A DNA stretch of 64,000 nt, from positions 2,046,001-2,110,000 of the forward strand of contig NZ_LGIT01000009.1 in the NCBI RefSeq assembly GCF_001187865.1, in the 5' to 3' direction. Shown here one piece after another: positions 42,027-50,830 of this stretch. The position numbers and the translations under genes are program-made. The DNA comes from Klebsiella sp. RIT-PI-d. Its GTDB lineage: Bacteria; Pseudomonadota; Gammaproteobacteria; Enterobacterales; Enterobacteriaceae. Every line of letters starts with the position of its first letter. Position 1 is the first letter of the stretch. The notes below the pieces were generated by a model. That model was not told the origin of the DNA and did no database searches. It worked only from the letters and a program-made list of their open reading frames with translations.

Positions 42027-42779
42027 TTATTCTGAATCGATATCTTTTAAATCGCCTTCGATCGCCTGCGCGTTCGGGTTTTCCTGCGGACTCAACTTGC
42101 CGCCGTTAGCGATGAAATCATGACGCTGGAAGTAGGCTTCGCGCACCATGATATAGGGATCTGAAGATTGACGCAGCAGACCGTCGGAGTCCAGCAGTTG
42201 CGCACGCGTTTCGACCCCTTCCACCGCCCATTTACCGATTGACAGCGGCCACGTTAGCCACGACAGAACCGGGTAGGTGGTGTCTGCCATATCGCCAACA
42301 TCTTCACGTAACGTAAAGCTGCCATAGAACGGCAGTTGCAAATAGGGACCGTATCCCACTTCATAATGCCCTAACGTGCTGCCAAAGCGGTGCGGTTCAA
42401 CACGCTGCAATTTCGGGTTTGCCATACCCGCCACGTCGATAAATCCTCCCATCCCCAGTAGGGTGTTCAGGAAGAAGCGCGTAAAGTGCACCATCCCCTG
42501 ATAGGGGTCGCCCTGCAGAAAATAGTTGACCATTGAAGCCGGTTCTTCGAGGTTACCGGTGAAATTGCCCAGTCCGGTGCGTGCAGGCTGAGGCACGTAA
42601 TCGCGCCAGGCAACCGCAACGGGACGTAACACATATGGGTCTACGACATTAAAGTTGAAGTCGTACATGGCGCGGTTAAATCCTTCGAAAGGATCTGAAC
42701 GCCCTTGCTGATCCCCGGAACTTGCACAGCCCACCAGTAAAGTAGCGCCCACTGCAAGCGCCGACAGCCGAAAATTCAT
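42027..42779 (-). CDS. mlaA: MlaA (VacJ), outer-membrane phospholipid-retrieval lipoprotein
   Basis: MlaA sits in the outer membrane with OmpC/OmpF and passes mislocated phospholipids to MlaC. The 250-residue precursor has a lipobox LLVGC with the lipidated cysteine at 18. The conserved motif SDPFEGFNRAMYDFNFNVVD follows. It matches E. coli MlaA. Confidence 0.95.
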   Translation of the reverse strand: MNFRLSALAVGATLLVGCASSGDQQGRSDPFEGFNRAMYDFNFNVVDPYVLRPVAVAWRDYVPQPARTGLGNFTGNLEEPASMVNYFLQGDPYQGMVHFTRFFLNTLLGMGGFIDVAGMANPKLQRVEPHRFGSTLGHYEVGYGPYLQLPFYGSFTLREDVGDMADTTYPVLSWLTWPLSIGKWAVEGVETRAQLLDSDGLLRQSSDPYIMVREAYFQRHDFIANGGKLSPQENPNAQAIEGDLKDIDSE

Positions 42780-43141
42780 AGATATCTCCCTGTAAAATAT
42801 GGCTATCGCTGTTTGCCATCTGACGGTACGGGTAAGTCCGCCTTGTCACGTGCAGGGGATTGTATCAGCACGTTTCACGATGTCTACGTACGCGGGCAAA
42901 AGGCGGCGATCTGCATTCAGCATAGCGGGTAATTAGCGGTCTGCTTTGGTTATTCAGTGTAAACACACCTGGAAACATACTTAACACTATTTACCCTGTA
43001 AAACCAAAAAAAATCGTTTATGCCACTGCCCTCATTCCACGAAAAAAGCCGCTACGCTTATACACAGCCATTCACGCTGTATTAAGGCGGCAGGGTGAGT
43101 GATGACGTGTACAGAAGCTATTTTTAATGTGGGTGAAACGC
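42780..43141. other. mlaA-yfdC divergent intergenic region
   Basis: This 362-bp gap carries the promoters of two divergent genes. A weak -35 TTCCAC (43035-43040) and -10 TATACA (43059-43064) could serve yfdC. I see no gene, repeat or clear operator. Confidence 0.4.
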
Positions 43142-44080
43142 ATGGACAAGTTAGAAGAAGAAAAAATCGGTAGTGAGGACGAGGAGCATGAGGTTGACAG
43201 CGAGGAGAACGCACAGGGTAAGGATATAGAAGTTGATGAGGACCGGTTACCCTCTCGCGCTATGGCCATTCATGAACATATTCGCCAGGACGGAGAGAAG
43301 GAATTAGAGCGCGATGCCATGGCGCTATTATGGTCAGCAATTGCCGCCGGTCTTTCGATGGGCGCATCGCTCCTCGCTAAGGGTATCTTTCACGTTCAGC
43401 TTGAAGGCGTACCCGGCGGATTCCTGATTGAGAATCTGGGCTATACCTTTGGCTTTGTGATTGTCATCATGGCGCGCCAGCAGCTGTTTACGGAAAACAC
43501 CGTCACCGCCGTGCTGCCCATTATGCAAAGCCCTACCCTGCGTAACATTGGCCTGCTGATGCGTTTGTGGGGGGTTGTACTGCTGGGTAACCTGATTGGG
43601 ACCGGGGTTGCGGCCTGGGCCTTTGAATATATGCCGGTGTTTGATGAGCCAACGCGCGATGCGTTTGTCAAAATCGGCATGGATATTATGAAAAACACGC
43701 CGTTCGAGATGTTCGCTAATGCCATTATCTCCGGCTGGATTATTGCCACAATGGTATGGATGTTCCCCTCCGCGGGTTCGGCTAAAATCGTGGTGATTAT
43801 TCTGATGACCTGGCTTATCGCGCTCGCAGACACCACACACATCGTGGTCGGTACGGTAGAAGTTCTGTATCTCGTCTTTAATGGCAACCTGCCGTGGCAG
43901 GACTTTATCTGGCCCTTCGCCCTGCCAACGCTTGCGGGTAACATCTGTGGCGGGACCTTCATCTTCGCCCTGCTCAGCCATGCGCAAATTCGTAATGACA
44001 TGAGCAATGCCCGCAAAGCAGAAGCGAAGGCCGAAGCCAACGAGCAAGCGAAACAGAAAAAAGAGGCCAAACAGGGCTGA
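43142..44080 (+). CDS. yfdC: YfdC, FNT-family inner-membrane channel
   Basis: The 312-residue protein belongs to the formate/nitrite transporter family. It has a charged, Glu/Asp-rich N-terminal tail of about 60 residues, six helices in the family pattern, and a Lys/Ala/Glu-rich C-terminal tail. The pore motif GNLIGTGVAAWAF is visible. The substrate is unknown. I chose the ATG at 43142 over 43127 because it gives the E. coli-like N-terminus. tRNA argW follows 75 bp downstream, as in E. coli. Confidence 0.9.
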   Translation: MDKLEEEKIGSEDEEHEVDSEENAQGKDIEVDEDRLPSRAMAIHEHIRQDGEKELERDAMALLWSAIAAGLSMGASLLAKGIFHVQLEGVPGGFLIENLGYTFGFVIVIMARQQLFTENTVTAVLPIMQSPTLRNIGLLMRLWGVVLLGNLIGTGVAAWAFEYMPVFDEPTRDAFVKIGMDIMKNTPFEMFANAIISGWIIATMVWMFPSAGSAKIVVIILMTWLIALADTTHIVVGTVEVLYLVFNGNLPWQDFIWPFALPTLAGNICGGTFIFALLSHAQIRNDMSNARKAEAKAEANEQAKQKKEAKQG

Positions 44081-44115
44081 ACGGCGACTCTTTAAGCAGT
44101 CAGGCGGTAAGAGAC

Positions 44116-44144
44116 TTAACGCAGTAACGAATTAACGTTATACT
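44116..44144 (+). promoter_or_regulatory. Promoter of argW
   Basis: TTAACG (44116-44121), 17 bp, TATACT (44139-44144) make a plausible sigma-70 promoter whose start would fall just before the tRNA at 44156. Confidence 0.6.
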
Positions 44145-44155
44145 CTTGCCGCCTT

Positions 44156-44230
44156 GTCTCCTTAGTTAAATGGATATAACGAGCCCCTCCTAAGGGCTAG
44201 TTGCAGGTTCGATTCCTGCAGGGGACACCA
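44156..44230 (+). tRNA. argW: tRNA-Arg(CCT)
   Basis: The 75-nt sequence folds as a tRNA. Acceptor GTCTCCT pairs with AGGGGAC, the anticodon loop is CTCCTAA with anticodon CCT at 44189-44191, and the T-arm GCAGG-TTCGATT-CCTGC and CCA end are encoded. It matches E. coli argW, a minor arginine tRNA and a known phage attachment site. No repeat of its 3' end was seen downstream in this window. Confidence 0.97.
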
Positions 44231-44439
44231 TCACGTCTTTCTCTACCTTCCTGAAAACTCCAGCAAACCCGCGCCAGACATTGATGACGGATGACTCATA
44301 AGCTGGCATCTCTGCGCAACAGACTAAATGCTACCGGTATAAAAAACAGCGCAAGGCGCATTGCTGGCGGCGATCTGGCACAGTGCCGAATGTTAAGGGT
44401 ATAATCCTGTGTCCTGTAGCCGCAGATCCCGAGATCACT

Positions 44440-44979
44440 ATGACCAAATTAACATTACAAGAGCAGATGCTTAAAGCCGGATTAGTCAGCAGTAAAAAAA
44501 TGGAGAAAGTGCAGAGAACGGCTAAAAAGTCACGCGTTCAGGCCCGTGAAGCCAGAGAAGCGGTTGAAGAAAATAAGAAAGCACAGATTGAGCGCGATAA
44601 GCTGTTAAGTGAGCAACAGAAGCAGGCGGCGTTAACCAAAGAGTATAAAGCGCAGATAAAGCAGCTGATTGAAATGAACAGGATTGTTATTTCACGGGGC
44701 GATATTGGTTATAATTTCACCGACGGCAATCTGATCAAAAAGATCTATGTAGATAAACTGACCCAGTCTCAACTGATCGGCGGCCGCCTCGCGATTGCCC
44801 GTCTGATCGTCGATAATAGCGCTGAAAACCAGTATGCCATTATCCCTGCCAGCGTAGCTGATAAGATCGCGCAGCGTGATGCCAGCTTTATTGTCGTGAA
44901 CAGTGAGCTGAGCGAAGAAGCCCGCGATGAAGACGATCCGTATGCTGATTTTGTGGTGCCAGACGATTTAATGTGGTAA
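44440..44979 (+). CDS. YaiL-type DUF2058 protein
   Basis: The 179-residue protein is strongly similar to E. coli YaiL (DUF2058): MTKLTLQEQMLKAGL at the start, a Lys/Arg/Glu-rich coiled coil at about 20-85, the core GDIGYNFTDGNLIKKI and the end DDPYADFVVPDDLMW. No function is established, though it has been described as nucleic-acid-associated. In E. coli yaiL maps far from argW, so this is a moved or second copy. The frame opens at 44383; the ATG at 44440 fits the family. Confidence 0.87.
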   Translation: MTKLTLQEQMLKAGLVSSKKMEKVQRTAKKSRVQAREAREAVEENKKAQIERDKLLSEQQKQAALTKEYKAQIKQLIEMNRIVISRGDIGYNFTDGNLIKKIYVDKLTQSQLIGGRLAIARLIVDNSAENQYAIIPASVADKIAQRDASFIVVNSELSEEARDEDDPYADFVVPDDLMW

Positions 44980-44987
44980 TCCACATT
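44970..44987. repeat. Palindrome across the yaiL-type stop codon
   Basis: AATGTGG, TAAT, CCACATT is a perfect 7-bp inverted repeat that contains the TAA stop. No T-run follows. Confidence 0.5.
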
Positions 44988-45236
44988 ACGCGAATGACCT
45001 GAACGCCAATGCTGACATCCGTGTGCTCTATAGCCTGTAGCAGCACCGTCAGTTTGGCGGAACGACCGTGATTCCCTCTTTCGCTTCCCCTCCTGAATCC
45101 TGATTAATTAATTGTTTTATCAACCCATAAGATAATCAAATGGATTCGCTGAACCGCCATTTATTACAATAGGAAATTAAAGTGTCGCCAATATGAGACA
45201 CTCATAAGTAACTAAATTTAAATAGAAAAATGTCAC
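44980..45236. other. Gap after the yaiL-type gene
   Basis: No recognised gene or RNA. The first 100 bases can be read as an open frame on the minus strand without a start codon or family match. The right half is AT-rich and leads into the ypdK promoter. Confidence 0.4.
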
Positions 45237-45265
45237 TTGTCACCACTGTTTTTTAGGCGTACATT
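45237..45265 (+). promoter_or_regulatory. Strong promoter of the ypdK transcript
   Basis: TTGTCA (45237-45242), exactly 17 bp, TACATT (45260-45265): five of six and four of six bases match sigma-70 consensus. RNA would begin near 45272, about 148 nt before the ypdK start codon. Confidence 0.7.
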
Positions 45266-45274
45266 AGCCCCGTC

Positions 45275-45292
45275 TTACGCTATCTGGCGTAA
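45275..45292 (+). other. Hairpin at the 5' end of the ypdK leader
   Basis: TTACGC (45275-45280) pairs with GCGTAA (45287-45292) around TATCTG, within a few bases of the predicted RNA start. A second small stem, GAGAT-AA-ATCTC, lies at 45322-45333. Confidence 0.5.
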
Positions 45293-45419
45293 TATTCCGG
45301 GGTGGTGCTGAGATCGGAACAGAGATAAATCTCAATTTGAATCAGGTGCAGCGTCAGCTCTTTATACTCAGTAGGCCTTGTTCTTTTGGCGTATCAATGG
45401 ATGCGCGGAGCGATGAAAA

Positions 45420-45491
45420 GTGAAATATTTTTTTATGGGCATTTCGGTGATGGTAATTGTCTGGGCCGGAACATTTGCCTTAATGATCTGA
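45420..45491 (+). CDS. ypdK: YpdK, 23-residue membrane protein (GTG start)
   Basis: The reading frame GTG AAA TAT ... encodes 23 residues, beginning MKYFFMGISVMVIVWAG, almost identical to the E. coli small protein YpdK. It is one hydrophobic helix and thus a small inner-membrane protein of unknown function. It is too short for routine gene calling. It has its own promoter and terminator and, as in E. coli, lies next to the end of alaC. The long leader before it is notable. Confidence 0.88.
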   Translation: MKYFFMGISVMVIVWAGTFALMI

Positions 45492-45507
45492 GCAAAAATG
45501 AGTGTAA

Positions 45508-45532
45508 AAAAAGCGCCTGACGGCGCTTTTTT
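45508..45532. terminator. Bidirectional terminator shared by ypdK and alaC
   Basis: AAGCGCC (45511-45517) and GGCGCTT (45522-45528) pair around TGAC. A-runs on the left and T-runs on the right make it a good intrinsic terminator for both convergent genes. Confidence 0.88.
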
Positions 45533-46780
45533 TTATTGCTGTTCGGATGGACTTTCGCCCGTCACTTTCGACGCGGTGGGAAGCAGGCCATCTGCCCTGA
45601 ACATCGCTTTGATTCCGCGTATCGCCTGACGAATGCGGTCGCGATTTTCAATTAGCGCGAAACGCACGTGTGTATCGCCATAATCACCAAAGCCTATCCC
45701 GGGAGAAACGCAGACTTTGGCATCCTGAAGCAGCTTTTTGGCAAATTCCAGCGAGCCCATAGCGGCGTACTGTTGCGGGATCTTCGCCCAGACATACATG
45801 GATGCCTTCGGCATGTCGACCATCCATCCGGCTTCGTGCAGACCTTTTACCAGCACGTCGCGGCGACGCTTATACTGCCCGGCGATATCATGAACGCACT
45901 GTTGATCGCCCTCAAGAGCCGCAATTGCTGCCACCTGAAGCGGCGTAAAAGTACCGTAATCGTGATAGCTCTTGATCCGCGCCAGCGCGCTAACCAGCGT
46001 TTTGTTGCCGACCATAAAACCAATACGCCAGCCTGCCATATTGTAGCTTTTCGACAGCGTAAAGAATTCAACGGCAACGTCACGTGCGCCGGGAACCTGC
46101 ATGATGGACGGTGCTTTCCAGCCGTCATAAACAATATCGGCGTAGGCAAGATCGTGGACCACCAGTACGTCATAGCGTTTTGCCAGCGCGACGACTTTCT
46201 CAAAAAATTCCAGTTCGACGCACTGGGCGGTCGGGTTAGATGGAAAACCGAGGATCATCATCTTTGGTTTTGGATAACTTTCGCGAATCGCGCGCTCCAG
46301 TTCATTGAAAAAATCCACACCTTCTACCAGCGGTACGGAACGCACCTGTGCACCAGCAATCACCGCGCCATAAATATGGATGGGATAGCTGGGATTCGGC
46401 ACCAGCACCGTATCACCGTGATCGAGCGTAGCCAGCATCAGATGCGCCAGCCCCTCTTTCGAGCCAATGGTCACAATGGCTTCGTCTTCCGGATCGATCT
46501 CTACCGCATAGCGATCCTGATACCAGCGAGAGATAGCCCGACGCAGGCGCGGGATGCCGCGTGACGTGGAGTACCCGTGCGTGTCCGTTCGTTGCGCGAC
46601 GGTACACAGTTTTTCAACAATATGCGGTGGCGTGGCACCGTCCGGATTGCCCATGCTGAAATCAATAATATCTTCGCCGCGCCGGCGCGCAGCCATTTTC
46701 AGATCGGCCGTAATATTAAAAACATAGGGAGGAAGACGATCGATGCGCGTGAAACGACGTTCAGGAATGAACTTAGCCAT
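45533..46780 (-). CDS. alaC: AlaC, glutamate-pyruvate aminotransferase
   Basis: AlaC makes alanine from pyruvate and glutamate with pyridoxal phosphate. The 415-residue fold type I aminotransferase has the lysine motif TLSKSYNMAGWRIGFMVG and the N-terminal DFSMGNPDGATP. It matches E. coli AlaC (YfdZ). The ypdK-alaC terminator lies at its end. Confidence 0.95.
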   Translation of the reverse strand: MAKFIPERRFTRIDRLPPYVFNITADLKMAARRRGEDIIDFSMGNPDGATPPHIVEKLCTVAQRTDTHGYSTSRGIPRLRRAISRWYQDRYAVEIDPEDEAIVTIGSKEGLAHLMLATLDHGDTVLVPNPSYPIHIYGAVIAGAQVRSVPLVEGVDFFNELERAIRESYPKPKMMILGFPSNPTAQCVELEFFEKVVALAKRYDVLVVHDLAYADIVYDGWKAPSIMQVPGARDVAVEFFTLSKSYNMAGWRIGFMVGNKTLVSALARIKSYHDYGTFTPLQVAAIAALEGDQQCVHDIAGQYKRRRDVLVKGLHEAGWMVDMPKASMYVWAKIPQQYAAMGSLEFAKKLLQDAKVCVSPGIGFGDYGDTHVRFALIENRDRIRQAIRGIKAMFRADGLLPTASKVTGESPSEQQ

Positions 46781-47167
46781 AAATACCTCAGATTACGTTA
46801 GCGCCCGGACCGTCCGAGCGACGCGGCCACTGATGTGGCACACCCTGAAAATAACCTGAATAAAATCATGCTGTCGAGTGGGAAAGATAAAAATAATCAA
46901 CACGCTATAAAACAGGAAGTCATATCGCAACGAAAAACGAAATCAGGGCATATTTAATACTTAATGAAATATTTATTTAACACAATGAGATAAATAAATT
47001 TACCTGCCAGCCGATGCGGGTCTGAGACATACCCATCCGCGCGCGGCCTTTATCCAATCCCCTTTTATTTTTGTGGTATTTCCTCATTCAGCAAAAATAC
47101 ATGCTGCTGGTCATCTGTCGCCAGGTTTTTTATCATAGTCTTCTCACACGTTTTACATGGTCACCGC
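46781..47167. other. alaC-ypdA divergent intergenic region
   Basis: This 387-bp gap must hold the promoters of both genes. It is AT-rich between 46880 and 47000. I see no gene and no regulator site that I can name. Confidence 0.4.
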
Positions 47168-48865
47168 ATGCACGAAATATTTACTATGCTGTTGGCGGTT
47201 TTTGATCGCGCAGCGTTGATGCTTATCTGCCTGTTTTTTCTGATCCGCATTCGTTTGTTTCGCGAGCTGCTGCATAAATCCGCCCATACGCCGCAAGAGT
47301 TGCTGGCGGTAACCGCTATTTTTTCTCTGTTCGCGCTTTTCAGCACCTGGTCAGGCGTACCGGTGGAAGGCTCTTTGGTCAATGTGCGGATCATTGCGGT
47401 AATGTCCGGGGGGATCCTGTTTGGGCCGTGGGTCGGGATTATTACCGGCATTATTGCCGGGACCCATCGTTACCTTATTGATATCGGCGGTGTTACCGCA
47501 ATACCCTGTTTTATTACCAGTATCGTTGCAGGTATTTTGTCAGGCCTGATTCATCAAAAAGTCCCTAAAGCACAGCACTGGCGGGTCGGAATACTCGGCG
47601 GAATGCTCTGCGAAACGCTGACCATGATCCTCGTGGTTGTGCTGGCCCCGACGCTAACCCTGGGCGTAGATATTGTCTCTAAAATCGGCGTCCCGATGAT
47701 TCTTGGTAGCGTCTGTATTGGCTTTATTGTCTTGCTGGTGCGTAGCGTGGAAGGTGAAAAGGAGGCCAGCGCCGCTCGCCAGGCCAAACTGGCGCTGGAT
47801 ATCGCCAACAAAACGCTTCCGCTGTTTCGTAATGTGAATGCCGAATCGCTGCGTCAGGTTTGCAATATTATTTGCCGCGATATTCATGCCGATGCAGTGG
47901 CAATTACTAATAATGAACGCGTACTGGCTTATGTTGGCGTGGGTGAAGATAACTACCATGACAATGATGACTCTATCAGTCCTACCACCCGCCAGGCGAT
48001 CAACGCCGGGAATATCATCATTAAAAATAACGATGAAGCTCACCGGACACCGGAAATACACTCCATGCTGGTGATCCCGCTATGGGAGAAAGGTATCGTA
48101 ACCGGCACCCTGAAAATCTATTATTGTCATGCGCATCAAATTACCTCTTCATTGCAGGAGATGGCGATTGGCCTGTCGCAGATAATCTCTACTCAACTGG
48201 AGGTTTCCCGGGCAGAGCAGCTGCGGGAGATGGCAAATAAAGCAGAGCTGCGTGCGTTACAGAGCAAAATCAATCCCCATTTTCTGTTTAATGCCCTGAA
48301 TGCAATCTCTTCTTCTATTCGACTCAATCCGGATACTGCACGCCAGCTGATTTATAATCTTTCTCGCTACCTGCGTTATAACATCGAGCTAAATGATGAT
48401 GAGCAGATCGATATTAAAAAAGAGCTTTATCAGATTAAGGACTATATTGCGATTGAGCAGGCGCGTTTTGGCGACAAACTGACGGTGATTTATGATATTG
48501 ATGATGAAGTGAGCTGCGTTATTCCCAGTCTGCTTATTCAGCCGCTGGTGGAAAACGCCATCGTCCATGGCATCCAGCCCTGTAAAGGTAAAGGGGTTGT
48601 CACCATCGGAATTGCCGAATCCGGCAATCGGGTGCGGATTAGCGTAAGGGATACCGGCAATGGAATCGATCCTCAGGTTATTGAGCGTGTCGAAGCCAAC
48701 GAAATGCCGGGCAATAAAATCGGCCTGCTTAACGTCCACCATCGGGTTAAATTACTGTATGGTGAAGGGCTTCACATTCGTCGGCTGGAGCCGGGTACTG
48801 AAATTACCTTCTATGTGCCTAATGCGCGCACGCCTCTTGCTGCGCCTGCTACGCTGCTGACCTGA
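47168..48865 (+). CDS. ypdA: YpdA (PyrS), pyruvate-sensing LytS-type histidine kinase
   Basis: The 565-residue kinase has an N-terminal 5TMR-LYT membrane domain with about six helices (1-195), a GAF domain (about 225-340), the His_kinase motif [14 protein letters not shown] with phospho-acceptor H371, and a HATPase domain with [10 protein letters not shown] near 490-500. In E. coli YpdA/YpdB respond to extracellular pyruvate. The response regulator gene follows 11 bp later. Confidence 0.94.
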   Translation: MHEIFTMLLAVFDRAALMLICLFFLIRIRLFRELLHKSAHTPQELLAVTAIFSLFALFSTWSGVPVEGSLVNVRIIAVMSGGILFGPWVGIITGIIAGTHRYLIDIGGVTAIPCFITSIVAGILSGLIHQKVPKAQHWRVGILGGMLCETLTMILVVVLAPTLTLGVDIVSKIGVPMILGSVCIGFIVLLVRSVEGEKEASAARQAKLALDIANKTLPLFRNVNAESLRQVCNIICRDIHADAVAITNNERVLAYVGVGEDNYHDNDDSISPTTRQAINAGNIIIKNNDEAHRTPEIHSMLVIPLWEKGIVTGTLKIYYCHAHQITSSLQEMAIGLSQIISTQLEVSRAEQLREMANKAELRALQSKINPHFLFNALNAISSSIRLNPDTARQLIYNLSRYLRYNIELNDDEQIDIKKELYQIKDYIAIEQARFGDKLTVIYDIDDEVSCVIPSLLIQPLVENAIVHGIQPCKGKGVVTIGIAESGNRVRISVRDTGNGIDPQVIERVEANEMPGNKIGLLNVHHRVKLLYGEGLHIRRLEPGTEITFYVPNARTPLAAPATLLT

Positions 48866-48876
48866 CGGGAGAAACG

Positions 48877-49608
48877 ATGAAAGTTATTATTGTCGAAGAT
48901 GAAATTCTGGCTCAGCAGGAGCTGAGCTGGCTTATCAAAGAGCATAGCCAGATGGAGATAGTCGGCACCTTTGATGATGGCCTCGACGTCCTGAAATTTT
49001 TACAACACAACAAAGTTGACGCCCTGTTTCTGGATATCAATATTCCGTCACTGGACGGCGTACTGCTGGCTCAGAATATCAGCCAGTTTGCGCATAAGCC
49101 TTTTATCGTGTTTATTACCGCGTGGAAAGAACATGCGGTAGAAGCGTTTGAGCTGGAAGCATTCGACTATATCCTGAAGCCTTATCAGGAGTCGCGGATC
49201 ATTACTATGCTGCAAAAGCTGGAAAGTGCGTGGCAGCAGCAGTCGGGCGTCGGCGTTACGCCTGCGATCGCGCGTGAAAATGACACCATTAATTTAATTA
49301 AGGATGAGCGCATTTATGTCACCAGCATTAATGATATCTATTATGCTGAAGCTCATGAAAAAATGACGTTTGTCTACACCAAACGCGAATCCTGGGTGAT
49401 GCCAATGAACATCACTGAGTTTTGTAGCAAGCTGCCGCCGTCGCACTTTTTCCGCTGCCACCGCTCGTACTGTGTGAATCTGAATAAGATCCGCGAGATA
49501 GAGCCATGGTTCAACAATACTTATATCCTGCGCCTGCGCGACCTCGAATTTGAAGTGCCGGTGAGCCGCAGTAAGGTAAAAGAGTTCCGCCAGTTAATGC
49601 ACCTGTAA
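48877..49608 (+). CDS. ypdB: YpdB (PyrR), LytTR response regulator
   Basis: The 243-residue protein has a receiver domain (1-120, phospho-acceptor D53 in LFLDINIPSLDG) and a LytTR DNA-binding domain (about 140-243). E. coli YpdB activates the transporter gene yhjX. In E. coli ypdC and the fry PTS genes lie next; here ypdB is followed directly by the convergent glk. Confidence 0.94.
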   Translation: MKVIIVEDEILAQQELSWLIKEHSQMEIVGTFDDGLDVLKFLQHNKVDALFLDINIPSLDGVLLAQNISQFAHKPFIVFITAWKEHAVEAFELEAFDYILKPYQESRIITMLQKLESAWQQQSGVGVTPAIARENDTINLIKDERIYVTSINDIYYAEAHEKMTFVYTKRESWVMPMNITEFCSKLPPSHFFRCHRSYCVNLNKIREIEPWFNNTYILRLRDLEFEVPVSRSKVKEFRQLMHL

Positions 49609-49659
49609 CGTCGCCGGGGGCAGTATTGAAAAGCCACGCCCGGCAACGCTGGATCCGTT

Positions 49660-50625
49660 TTACAGCGTCTGCCCAAGCGTCTGGCGCAGATGCGCACCTG
49701 CCCCCAGCAATCCAGGGTTATCGTGCACGATCAGGTACACCGGAATATCCTGTACGTAGGCTTTAAAGCGGCCCTTATCTTCAAAGCCACCGCGAAAGCC
49801 CGATGCTTTAAAAAATTCGAGGAAGCGCGGGACGATGCCCCCCGCGATGTATACGCCGCCAAATGTACCGAGAGTAAGCGCAAGGTTACCGCCAAAGCGA
49901 CCCATAATGACGCAGAACAGCGATAAGGCACGACGACAGTCGGTGCAGCTATCTTCCAGCGCGCGCGTGGTAATGTCTTTCGGCTGAAGATTCTCAGGCA
50001 GGCGGGAATCTGATTTCACAATCGCCCGGTAAAGATTAACCAGCCCGGGTCCGGAAAGAACGCGTTCGGCAGAAACATGGCCCAGCTCGGCACGCAATTC
50101 TTCAAGAATGATGGCTTCTTCTTCACTGTTTGGCGCGAAATCGACGTGCCCCCCCTCACCCGGCAGGCTCACCCAGCGCTTATCCACGTGAACCAGATGC
50201 GCAACGCCAAGACCTGTTCCGGCTCCATACACGGCAATCGGCTTATCCGCTACGGCTTCTGCGCCACCAAACTGAATCAGGTGCTCTGCGTTAAGCACAG
50301 GGATGGCCATGGATACGGCAGTGAAATCGTTGATAATTTCCAGGTGTGCAAAGCCCAGATTTTTTTTCATTTCGGCAATGGAGAACGCCCAGGTATGGTT
50401 GGTCATTGCTACCCAGTCATCGGTTACCGGACAGGCAATGGCGATACAACCGTCCTCAACTTCTACGGCATTCTCTTTCAGATAAACCTGCACCACCGCT
50501 TCCAGACTGGGGTAATCCAGCCCTGAGTACGTTTTGGCCTGCGAAATCTCGCCGCTGGCAACATCACATAACGCCAGGCGGGCGTTGGTGCCTCCTACAT
50601 CCCCTACTAAAGCATACTTTGTCAT
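49660..50625 (-). CDS. glk: Glk, glucokinase
   Basis: Glk phosphorylates internal glucose with ATP. The 321-residue protein has the phosphate motif [12 protein letters not shown] at 8-19 and [11 protein letters not shown] near 136-146. It matches E. coli Glk. A -10-like TATAAT (minus strand, 50726-50721) and a Cra site lie upstream. Confidence 0.96.
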   Translation of the reverse strand: MTKYALVGDVGGTNARLALCDVASGEISQAKTYSGLDYPSLEAVVQVYLKENAVEVEDGCIAIACPVTDDWVAMTNHTWAFSIAEMKKNLGFAHLEIINDFTAVSMAIPVLNAEHLIQFGGAEAVADKPIAVYGAGTGLGVAHLVHVDKRWVSLPGEGGHVDFAPNSEEEAIILEELRAELGHVSAERVLSGPGLVNLYRAIVKSDSRLPENLQPKDITTRALEDSCTDCRRALSLFCVIMGRFGGNLALTLGTFGGVYIAGGIVPRFLEFFKASGFRGGFEDKGRFKAYVQDIPVYLIVHDNPGLLGAGAHLRQTLGQTL

Positions 50626-50746
50626 TCTTTTACTGCTCCGCTAAAGTCAGAATAAATCTTTTGGCACACTGTAAGTTCATGACGACCTAACAACAATGTC
50701 CATATCATAAGTGCCCGTGGATTATAGAGCTGTATCACAGAATAAC

Positions 50747-50760
50747 TTTACCGTTTCAGC
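50747..50760 (-). promoter_or_regulatory. Cra (FruR) site of glk
   Basis: On the minus strand GCTGAAACGGTAAA fits the Cra consensus RSTGAAWCSNTWHH at every position. It lies about 20 bp upstream of the TATAAT element at 50721-50726, over the -35 region, so Cra would repress, as reported for E. coli glk. Confidence 0.75.
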
Positions 50761-50830
50761 ACCATTTGCACTAACACTATGTCAGAGTATGGGCAAAGTG
50801 ATGCCCGAATTCAGCTAAAAGGAAATCATC

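Noticed and set aside
44981-45090. Minus-strand readable stretch, possibly a gene fragment
   Set aside because: There is no start codon, no match I can name, and it runs into the antisense of the yaiL-type gene.
44231-45236. Integrated prophage or island at argW
   Set aside because: No integrase gene and no repeat of the argW 3' end was found between argW and alaC.
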